A DNA stretch of 12,465 nucleotides from CAZWDL01 sp964632995 (GTDB lineage Bacteria; Bacteroidota; Bacteroidia; Chitinophagales; Saprospiraceae), in NCBI GenBank assembly GCA_964632995.1, contig CAZWDL010000167.1, forward strand, positions 1 through 12,465, in the 5' to 3' direction. Shown one piece after another: positions 6,657 through 12,465 of this stretch (position 1 is its first letter; each line of letters opens with the position of its first letter). A program made the translations under genes and the position numbers. Below the pieces are notes generated by a model that was not told the DNA's origin, made no database searches, and saw only the letters and a list, made by a program, of their open reading frames with translations.

Positions 6657-6948
6657 TCATGATAATTCATTAAGTGTTACATAGGCCGAAAACATGCCAT
6701 ATGTGGTCGACAGGTCCAGCGATGTCCGGTTACTTATTTTCAAATAAGTATCTGTTAATACATCTAGATCTATTGCTTTGTTAGCAATTAATAATTCAAA
6801 CAAAAATAAAGATTCCTTGATAGATTCTTGGCTGTTAATTTCTAAATTCAACTGCTACTTCTTCTGAATTTACAGGTTTTTTGGGAGTTGTTAGATCTCC
6901 TGAGCAGCCAAACAAAAAAGCAAGGAATATCAAAATTAGATGTTTCAT
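6657..6948 (-). pseudogene. Small lipoprotein, split by a one-base frameshift
   Basis: From the ATG at 6948 the minus strand reads MKHLILIFLAFLFGCSGDL, a clear lipoprotein signal with lipobox LFGC (Cys15 lipidated), and ends after 37 codons at 6835. The neighbouring frame, open from about 6851, continues with EINSQESIKESLFLFELL and ends TLNELS at 6657. Removing one T from the run TTT (minus strand, near 6843) joins both parts into one protein of about 100 residues. That protein would be a membrane-anchored lipoprotein with a mainly helical body. I recognise no family. The second frame has only a TTG start. It is low in G+C compared with its neighbours, which may point to separate ancestry. 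A sequencing error in the homopolymer is the main alternative. Confidence 0.6.
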
Positions 6949-7005
6949 TTTATTGATGATTTAAAGTGAATTTGTATACAATATAACCATACAACTAATA
7001 AACCA

Positions 7006-7482
7006 TCACAACCGCATATTCACCACATTATTAAACGCCGCCCCGAAGGTATAGCTCAGCCCGATGCCGATTTCGGTGGAGAAGTTGGTGGCGATCTGGC
7101 GCTGGCGCAGGAGGATATCCTGGATGGAGGCGTCACCCTTTTCCAGGCTGATCTGGTCGCGGATCAGCTGGATTTCGGCTGAGGCGCGCACGGCCAGGCC
7201 TTTGTACAGGCGTATGGATAGAAAGGTATTGAATTCCACGCGGTGTTTGGACAGGTCGTGCAGGTAGCTGGAAGCCTCAACCCGGGAGAAGACATCGCCC
7301 CAGGGCTGACGCAGGCGCAGCTCGATGTTGAAGGCCTGCCGAAGGAGGGATTCATCTAATTTCTCGTAGATGGTTTCGTTGATGTAATTGTTGAAGAGAT
7401 AGCCCACCCGGTAGGAGAAGGTGAGCTCTCGCCGAACCACCTCGCGGTAGGGAAAGATGCTGTATTCGACGGCCGGCGCCAG
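7006..7482 (-). pseudogene. Truncated paralogue of the outer-membrane protein (C-terminal barrel only)
   Basis: From about 7482 to the stop at 7006 the minus strand encodes 158 residues. They align without any gap to residues 262-419 of the protein at 3852-5111, at about 75 identities (near 47%) by hand count. Shared landmarks are APAxEYSxFPY, RLRQPWG, DxSKHRxE, QRQxATN and the final VN-x-RL. Upstream of 7482 the similarity stops abruptly and repeat-rich non-coding sequence begins. The frame continues to 7578 only by chance. The signal peptide, CxxC domain and first half of the barrel are gone, so the product cannot be exported or form a full barrel. At this divergence it is an old paralogue that was truncated later, not a recent duplicate. 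Confidence 0.85.
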
Positions 7483-7796
7483 ACTTTTCCGATCAGTGAA
7501 AGAATGGGGGAACTGAAGTAGTGAAAGGGAGGGCTGAGTGAAAGTGGGCAGTCGGCAGGGCCGTGCTGGCAAATACAACGTCTGGGGTAAACCAGAAAGG
7601 TTGAACTACTTTGGCAGTCGGCAGGGCCGCCCGGGCAAAATACAACTGGGGTGGTATAGCCGGCGCAGATTGAGTTCTCTCAAACCAATGGGGCCGGAAT
7701 ATACCGGGAGTAACACGAATTTCAAATCACACAGCATGATTCCTCTTTGCCTTAAAGAACTTATATCCGACCGGCGAATGAGGGGCGGACAGAAAC
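7483..7796. other. Non-coding region upstream of the truncated paralogue
   Basis: This 314-base stretch lies between the break point of the truncated barrel gene and the stop of the ChbG gene. It holds two adjacent imperfect copies of a 66-base unit (7547-7678), described separately. I see no signal peptide, RNA gene or family motif in either strand. Open frames across it run antisense to the ChbG gene and look like chance. Confidence 0.5.
7547..7678. repeat. Two tandem copies of an approximately 66-bp unit
   Basis: Both copies (7547-7612 and 7613-7678) start with GGCAGTCGGCAGGGCCG, continue after a few changes with GGCAAA.TACAAC and GGGGT, and then diverge. The opening itself has a 7-base period (GGCAGTC, GGCAGGG), resembling the heptad words seen elsewhere in the window. 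Confidence 0.6.
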
Positions 7797-8660
7797 TCAG
7801 GAACCAATATCCCGATAACTCGCCAACTCCACTCCTAACTCCTGAATCGCTTTCTCAACCCGCGGATTCATCAGCAGGGACAATACGGCCTGACGATCTT
7901 CCGCCACATTCTCGTAGCCGGGATGTCCGATGGCCTGCTGCTCGGGGGTATCAAGAGCGGGATGAGCAACGTAGAGATAGGTCTTGCCGGGCTCCAGGTT
8001 TCTCAGGCCCTCGATGAAACTTTGCACGCGATCCTCCACGCTGTCGGCTTTGTCGCCAAATCGAGGAAAGCGCTCCACACCGTGGTCTTCAGGAAAGATG
8101 GCTATACCGTACTCCTCACACAACCTGCGGACGAGGGCCTGCACCTCCTCGCTCATATTGTCGCATCCCATGTGACCGGATACGTGACTCAACTGTGGGA
8201 TTTCCCTTTGCGCCAGCTCGATCTGGGCCCGCAGCTCGGCCTCCACCTCTTCGATTTGCCAGTCGTGCTCTCGCAGCGCCCGGCCTTCTCCGAAGCGCTC
8301 GTTGGGCCAAATGACGGGGTAGAAGTAGCCCCACTCATCACTCAGACTGGGAGCTTTGGTCAGTGGGCCCCATTTCAGGTCGCTCCACTCGCTGGTCAGC
8401 GTCAGGTGCAGGCCTACGTCGATCTCCGGATGCGCTTTCAGCAGACGTACGGCTTCGGGAAACCAGGGCGTAGGGGCCATCACCTCTACCGAGGTAGCGA
8501 TGCCTTCTTCAAAACTGCGCATAATGCCCAGGTTGGTGGCGTGCGAGCAGCCCATATCATCGACGCGCACGATAAGGCGGGGCGCCTCTCCAGCTCCCTG
8601 GTGCGTGCCCCCTGTTAGCGCCGAAAGTATCAGAAGGATCGTGAGTTTTACCTGAAGCAT
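7797..8660 (-). CDS. ChbG/YdjC/HpnK-family carbohydrate deacetylase, exported
   Basis: From the ATG at 8660 the 287-residue product begins with a Sec-type signal peptide (MLQVKLTILLILSALTGG). The YdjC/ChbG fold follows. Strand RLIVRVDDMG carries the metal-binding Asp pair (34-35), GLHLTLTSEW has His85, SHVSGHMGCD has His163, and YVAHPA has His233. The family removes acetyl groups from chito-oligosaccharides (ChbG) or hopanoid-linked N-acetylglucosamine (HpnK); many secreted Bacteroidota members have no tested substrate. The signal peptide suggests periplasmic action. The reading can be extended upstream to 8843, but that extension overlaps the divergent WD40 gene and would place the signal peptide internally, so 8660 is preferred. 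Confidence 0.88.
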   Translation of the reverse strand: MLQVKLTILLILSALTGGTHQGAGEAPRLIVRVDDMGCSHATNLGIMRSFEEGIATSVEVMAPTPWFPEAVRLLKAHPEIDVGLHLTLTSEWSDLKWGPLTKAPSLSDEWGYFYPVIWPNERFGEGRALREHDWQIEEVEAELRAQIELAQREIPQLSHVSGHMGCDNMSEEVQALVRRLCEEYGIAIFPEDHGVERFPRFGDKADSVEDRVQSFIEGLRNLEPGKTYLYVAHPALDTPEQQAIGHPGYENVAEDRQAVLSLLMNPRVEKAIQELGVELASYRDIGS

Positions 8661-8790
8661 CTTTAATGTTTTGATGCCAATGATAACACAAAACCCGTTA
8701 TTCACTATCCTGAACCTTCCCGGAATCAAATCCCCGGATGAACGATCTCCCCGAAATTGCATTAAGGAATTAGACCAATCTACCGCACAA

Positions 8791-9690
8791 ATGCAAAAGA
8801 CCGTCACCCCCGTCCTCCTCGAAGGCCACACGGCCCACGTCAACCGAGCGCTCTTCGCCCCAGACGGAGAGGCCCTCTACTCCCTTGGCTTCAACGGCGA
8901 ACTGTTCGAATGGAACCCACAGGACTGGTCGCCGCGGCGCAGCCTGCCGGGGCATGATCAATCCGTTAACGCCCTCGCCTTTTCTATGGATGCGAAGACG
9001 CTGTACAGCGGCGGCGCCGACGGCCGGCTGATCATCTGGGACCGGGCGACCGGAGAACCTGCCGAGGTAATCGAAGAATTTAAGAGAGGCGTGCATCAGG
9101 TGCAGGTGCTGCCCGCCAGCGGCCTGCTGGCTCTTAGTACGCCGCGCGAGGAAATTGTACTGTACCACTTGGAGGAAAAGCGCCCTATTCAAGCCTTCGC
9201 GCCGCGCGGCAAGCGCAAGGGGCTCTTCGCCATTGGTCCGCGCGAATCCAAGGCTGTCATCGCCGAATTCGGCGGCAACCTCCTGCTGGTCTCCCTGCCG
9301 GAACTGCGGGTACAGCAGGAAATTAAAGCTTCGGAAGAAGCTATCATGGGCTGCCTCTTCCTTACGGAAGAACGGCTTATCACCGTCGATTATAAGGGTA
9401 AGCTCCAACTCTGGGACCTCGCCGAGGAAGAGGCCGTCGAAACGGTCGACCTGAAAGATAAGGATTACTACTTCCTCAGTCTGTCCTTCGACAAAAACCG
9501 GCTGGCCCTCAGCCATTCCCATCACTTACGCCTCTATGACGCCCCCACGCTGGAAGAACAGGCTGTGCTGGAACTCAAACCCAAGGGTAATTACGGCAGC
9601 GGCTTCTCTCCCGACGGGCGCTGGCTGGCGCTGGGCTCGGCGGATAAGAAAGTCAGGGTTTGGGAGGTGGAACGTTTACGAAACTTTTGA
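8791..9690 (+). CDS. Stand-alone WD40-repeat beta-propeller protein
   Basis: From the ATG at 8791 the protein has 299 residues, almost all in WD40-type repeats. Clear blades are EGHTAHVNRALFAPDG to FEWN (about 11-43), GHDQSVNALAF to LIIWD (53-86), and GSGFSPDGRWLALGSADKKV with VWEV (268-292). Four weaker ones lie between, including LQLWDL (205-210) and LRLYD (246-250), giving a likely seven-bladed propeller. There is no signal peptide, transmembrane segment, kinase or effector domain, so it is probably a cytoplasmic interaction platform. Its partner is unknown. The first blade begins ten residues after this ATG. An upstream ATG at 8671 would add 40 unpropeller-like residues running through the divergent promoter gap. 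Its last codons form one arm of a strong hairpin. Confidence 0.85.
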   Translation: MQKTVTPVLLEGHTAHVNRALFAPDGEALYSLGFNGELFEWNPQDWSPRRSLPGHDQSVNALAFSMDAKTLYSGGADGRLIIWDRATGEPAEVIEEFKRGVHQVQVLPASGLLALSTPREEIVLYHLEEKRPIQAFAPRGKRKGLFAIGPRESKAVIAEFGGNLLLVSLPELRVQQEIKASEEAIMGCLFLTEERLITVDYKGKLQLWDLAEEEAVETVDLKDKDYYFLSLSFDKNRLALSHSHHLRLYDAPTLEEQAVLELKPKGNYGSGFSPDGRWLALGSADKKVRVWEVERLRNF

Positions 9691-9704
9691 AGTTTCGTAA
9701 ACGT
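9672..9704. terminator. Perfect 15-bp hairpin shared by convergent genes
   Basis: ACGTTTACGAAACTT (9672-9686) and AAGTTTCGTAAACGT (9690-9704) are perfect inverted copies around a TTG loop. The WD40 stop codon TGA spans the loop and the first base of the right arm (9688-9690). The GH78 stop is at 9713. It is well placed as a bidirectional terminator, though neither side has a clear T-run. Confidence 0.6.
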
Positions 9705-9712
9705 GTCTCCTC

Positions 9713-12139
9713 CTAAAAACGAATACGCTGTTCCCCTCCTTCCAGTCTCAGGTCCTGTCCATTCCAGTGAAAATATCCCGACAGGCCCTCCGGCAGGGTA
9801 ACGGTTCCCTGAATACCATGCGTTCCCCGGCGCTGCAGGTTCATCTCGATCGCGCCGGCGGGATGGGGCATTTCAGCACTGACGCGCTGCAGCGGTCCCA
9901 GGGACGGGCGGATTTCCACCGTTCTGAAACCCGGGTCGGCGGGCCGGATGCCACCGACCAGCGAAAGCAGGTGGTAATTGGGACTCGCGCTCCAGGCGTG
10001 GCAGTCGGAACGCGTGGGATCGGGATTTTCAGCGAAGGTGGTCAGGCCGCGGCCCAGCATCTCGCGCCAGGGTTGCAGGCATTCGATATAGCGATCGCCC
10101 GCGCCGAACCGGTGCAGGATTTCGAAGAGATAGAACTGGAAGTAGAAAGTGGCCTGGGTGAGACTGGCGTCCTCTAATACCCGTTCCAGCACGGCGCCGC
10201 GCTCCGGCTCCGGAATTGCCTCCGTCAGCAGACCGAATATATTGGCGTGCTGACTGAAGTCTTCCTTCGCCGGCGTATCGGCCAGCAGGCGGCGCTCCGC
10301 ATCCCAGCACTGTTCCAGGACCGCTTCTTTTAGGGCAAGCGCCTCCTTCCGGTAGCGCTGCTCGAGCTGCTCTTCTCCGAAGGCGCTCATCAGGTCGGCA
10401 GCCTGGTCCAGGGTGTAGGCGAGCTGCAGCGACAAGATGGAGGAGCCGCCTTCCAGCCGGGGTACCCCGCCCATCCCTTCCCCGGGGTCCCAGGACCAGG
10501 ACCAGTCGACAAAGTTCCAGTAGGGCGCCTGGCCAACCAACCCGTTTTCAGCGTCTATCTGCTGCCTGAACCAGTCCAGGACAGTCTGTACGCCCATCAG
10601 TTTACTTTGCACATAATCCGGATCCTCCCGGTGCATCCAGTAATCGTGCACCATGCTGATCCAGAAGAGGGAATAGGTGGGAATGAATTGAACCGGGCGT
10701 CCTTCCGGGTAGCGGCTGTGGGTAAGGCCCATCGACTCCCGGGAGTGATCGTAATGATCGATGGCCTGCCGTACCAGGCGGTCGTCGCCGGAAACGTAAA
10801 GTGAAATAAGGGCCTGAATTCGGGTGTCGCCGACGTATTGCAACTGCTCGTAGTATGGGCAATCGTAATAGGTTTCCCCGGCGCAAAGGCGGGCCGTGCG
10901 CCAGCCGACCTCCCAGATATCCGCCAGAGCATCATCATCACTGCTGAAGGACGCCTGCTCTTCAAAGGGATAGCCGGTGAAGCGGCCGTAGAGATCGTTG
11001 AGGGTCAGCGGTTCCTCACCTGTCTCTATTTCCAGTTGCAAATAGCGGTAGGTGCGGAACCAGAGTGGGGTATAGGTGCGCTGCTCCCCGCCGTCGGGCA
11101 GGAACACGTCCTGCTGTCCTTTCATCACTTTGCCTTCCACCACATCGCGATTTCCTTTGCGGTTATTGCCTTCCGGCAAATAGAGCGACTCGGCATAGGT
11201 CAGCGTAATGAAGCTCCCCGCGCCGCCACTGGTCGACAATACCGGGTAGGCGTTGGTCAGTTGATCCTGATCGAAGAGCAGGATGACGCGGGAATCTGCG
11301 GGAATCACCATGGGCGCAATGCCTTCCAGAAAGGCGTCCGGCGCTGTACCGCCTTCCGAGTGGCGCACCCGGGCCAGCCGGACTACTCTTTCTTCCATCA
11401 GCGGCAAGGGGCGGGGCGTGAGGCCCCAGTTGTGCCCGGTGCCCGCCACGGCCGGATGCGCGCGCGCCAGGTTGCGGGCGGGCGGCCAGTCGCTATCGTC
11501 ATAGTCCGCCTGCTCCCATCCCCAGGGGTACTCCTTTCCATCGACGCGCTCGCCGGGGCCGGTGACGTGGAAAGTTTGCAACGCATAGATGGCCTCCACC
11601 TCCGGGGAATAAGCTTCATTGCCGTACACTTTCCAGTCCTCCTCACCGGTATTGAAGCTGCTGTATTTTGGATCATCCGCCTGTAGCAAAAAAGCGGTGG
11701 CGTGCGACTGCTGAAACACCGGACGGTGTTCACCGAAGTTCCAGATCACCGCCGCCAGCACGTTATCGCCCTCCCGCAGAAAAGGGGCGATATCAATCGA
11801 TTCATAATGCCAGTGATCCAGATCGTGGCGGGCGGGGCCATGTACGATCTCGCGGCCGTTGATGTAAAAACGATAGCGATTGTCGCCCGAAAGATGCACC
11901 ACCAGTCGTTCCGGAACCTCGTCTAACTGTATGCCACGCCGGAAGTGGAAGATGCCCCAGTCCTGCGTAGAAGCAGTGGGATGCGTAATCCAGTCGGCCG
12001 ACCAAAACTTGCTGAGCAGGTCGGGGTTGATGTCTTCTACCGGCAGCTGCTGTGCAGAAAAGTAAGAGGGAAAGAATGCTAACAGCGTCAACAGGGCTGA
12101 AAAGCCAATATTTTCCAACAGGGAGCGTACCTTACTCAT
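9713..12139 (-). CDS. GH78-like alpha-L-rhamnosidase, secreted
   Basis: This 808-residue protein has a signal peptide (about 1-29, ending SYFSAQ). N-terminal jelly-roll domains follow (about 45-160, with FYINGREIVHGPARHD, and about 250-395). The (alpha/alpha)6 catalytic barrel spans about 400-735, and a C-terminal beta-sandwich, 736-808. The catalytic region has DCPYYEQLQYVGDTR (426-440), corresponding to the GH78 DCPxRxE...GD motif, with Glu431 as likely general acid and Asp438 in the GD position. WNFVDWSW (541-548) and SDCHAWSASP (711-720) complete the usual active-site segments. Known GH78 enzymes release alpha-L-rhamnose from pectin, flavonoid or polysaccharide side chains. The exact substrate is unclear. 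The start sits 13-40 bases after A/T-rich 9-base repeats, and a heptad array lies 73 bases upstream. Confidence 0.88.
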   Translation of the reverse strand: MSKVRSLLENIGFSALLTLLAFFPSYFSAQQLPVEDINPDLLSKFWSADWITHPTASTQDWGIFHFRRGIQLDEVPERLVVHLSGDNRYRFYINGREIVHGPARHDLDHWHYESIDIAPFLREGDNVLAAVIWNFGEHRPVFQQSHATAFLLQADDPKYSSFNTGEEDWKVYGNEAYSPEVEAIYALQTFHVTGPGERVDGKEYPWGWEQADYDDSDWPPARNLARAHPAVAGTGHNWGLTPRPLPLMEERVVRLARVRHSEGGTAPDAFLEGIAPMVIPADSRVILLFDQDQLTNAYPVLSTSGGAGSFITLTYAESLYLPEGNNRKGNRDVVEGKVMKGQQDVFLPDGGEQRTYTPLWFRTYRYLQLEIETGEEPLTLNDLYGRFTGYPFEEQASFSSDDDALADIWEVGWRTARLCAGETYYDCPYYEQLQYVGDTRIQALISLYVSGDDRLVRQAIDHYDHSRESMGLTHSRYPEGRPVQFIPTYSLFWISMVHDYWMHREDPDYVQSKLMGVQTVLDWFRQQIDAENGLVGQAPYWNFVDWSWSWDPGEGMGGVPRLEGGSSILSLQLAYTLDQAADLMSAFGEEQLEQRYRKEALALKEAVLEQCWDAERRLLADTPAKEDFSQHANIFGLLTEAIPEPERGAVLERVLEDASLTQATFYFQFYLFEILHRFGAGDRYIECLQPWREMLGRGLTTFAENPDPTRSDCHAWSASPNYHLLSLVGGIRPADPGFRTVEIRPSLGPLQRVSAEMPHPAGAIEMNLQRRGTHGIQGTVTLPEGLSGYFHWNGQDLRLEGGEQRIRF

Positions 12140-12152
12140 ATACTACTCGATT

Positions 12153-12179
12153 TTCAATTTATTCAATTTATTCAATTTT
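12153..12179. repeat. Three 9-bp A/T-rich units just upstream of the GH78 gene
   Basis: TTCAATTTA recurs with a 9-base period (cytosines at 12155, 12164 and 12173), the last copy being imperfect. On the minus strand it forms the A/T-rich leader 14-40 bases ahead of the GH78 ATG. No full TAnnTTTG promoter is visible in this leader, though TAAATTGA comes close. Confidence 0.55.
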
Positions 12180-12211
12180 TCACTGCTCGCCGGAGCCTCG
12201 GTGAAGGCGGA

Positions 12212-12465
12212 CGCTTTCCGATTTCCCACTTCCGAATTCCGCTTTCCGACTTCCCACTTCCGCCTTCCGATTTCCGACTTCCGATTTCCGCCTTCCGCCT
12301 TCCGCTTTCCGCTTTCCGACTTCCCACTTCCCACTTCCGAATTCCGCTTTCCGACTTCCCACTTCCCACTTCCCACTTCCGCTTTCCGCTTTCCGACTTC
12401 CCACTTCCGACTTCCGCTTTCCGCTTTCCGACTTCCCACTTCCCACTTCCGAATTCCGCTTTCCG
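12212..12465. repeat. In-phase heptanucleotide array, 36 units to the window edge
   Basis: From 12212 the sequence parses without a single insertion or deletion into 36 heptads plus two bases. Only six words occur: CGCTTTC (10), CCACTTC (10), CGACTTC (7), CGATTTC (3), CGAATTC (3) and CGCCTTC (3). Position 1 (C) and positions 5-7 (TTC) never change; variation is confined to positions 2-4. Words 14-20 are repeated exactly as words 30-36. All six frames are open because no word or junction makes a stop. Three minus-strand frames encode Gly/Ser/Lys/Glu-rich heptapeptides but have only GTG-type starts, so I treat none as a gene. The array probably continues beyond the window. Confidence 0.95.

Noticed and set aside
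7538..8017. Plus-strand frame of 159 codons
   Set aside because: It runs through the 66-base repeats and then antisense to the well-supported ChbG gene, with no recognisable domain and a composition unlike real proteins.
8770..9525. Minus-strand frame of 251 codons
   Set aside because: It is antisense to the WD40 gene, which has clear repeat structure on the plus strand.
10838..11686. Plus-strand frame of 282 codons
   Set aside because: It is entirely antisense to the GH78 gene; long antisense frames are expected in G+C-rich coding DNA.
11794..11802. CAATCGATT inside the GH78 gene as a third operator copy
   Set aside because: It lacks the final G of the palindrome core, lies deep in coding sequence and is explained by the codons of the jelly-roll domain.
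12143..12446. Three overlapping minus-strand reading frames of 65-98 codons rich in Gly, Ser, Lys and Glu
   Set aside because: They are the three frames of the heptanucleotide array. With a 7-base DNA period and no stop in any word, every frame stays open and reads a seven-residue pattern. Starts inside the array are GTG only, and no independent coding evidence exists.
12212..12465. CRISPR array
   Set aside because: The units are 7 bases long and contiguous, with no unique spacers between repeats and no cas genes in the window.

Overview
The window most likely comes from a free-living, glycan-degrading member of the Bacteroidota, perhaps the Saprospiria/Lewinella side of the phylum; the rank is an inference. 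Support: no Shine-Dalgarno motifs ahead of the start codons, one good TTTG-N20-TAnnTTTG promoter, a Tat-type sugar isomerase/epimerase, GH20, GH78 and ChbG-type carbohydrate enzymes, and G+C-rich coding DNA separated by A+T-rich gaps. No rRNA, tRNA, CRISPR or transposase gene was seen.

Layout. Positions 1-836 (minus) hold two gene pieces fused out of frame: a piece of an unidentified protein, and the N-terminal part of a GH20 hexosaminidase. Positions 1082-1804 (plus) are an intact classical SDR. Positions 2046-2565 (plus) are a Tat-exported sugar phosphate isomerase/epimerase with its middle missing and a one-base frameshift. Positions 2603-3601 (minus) are an NAD(P)-dependent epimerase-like protein. 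A 250-base A+T-rich divergent gap follows, with a promoter and two CG-centred palindromes. Positions 3852-5111 (plus) are a predicted outer-membrane protein of unknown function. A minus-strand run then covers 8660 down to 5140: ChbG/YdjC deacetylase, a truncated paralogue of the outer-membrane protein, a frameshifted small lipoprotein, DUF2461, a DinB-like protein, and a possible fragment of a PIN-like toxin. Positions 8791-9690 (plus) are a stand-alone WD40 propeller, convergent with a GH78-like rhamnosidase at 9713-12139 (minus). The window ends in an in-phase array of 36 heptanucleotide repeats.

How the parts relate. GH20, ChbG and GH78 proteins suggest use of amino-sugar and rhamnose-containing glycans, but there is no SusC/SusD pair, so this is not a classical polysaccharide utilisation locus. 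The two strongest themes lie outside the intact genes. First, about five genes are truncated, deleted or frameshifted, which means either an eroding region or assembly error. Second, a heptad 'vocabulary' (CGCTTTC, CCACTTC, CGACTTC and relatives) forms the terminal array and recurs as three words immediately after the stop codon of the outer-membrane gene. I see no complete new biological system. The uncharacterised outer-membrane family with its paralogue, and the heptad array, are the most worthwhile leads.
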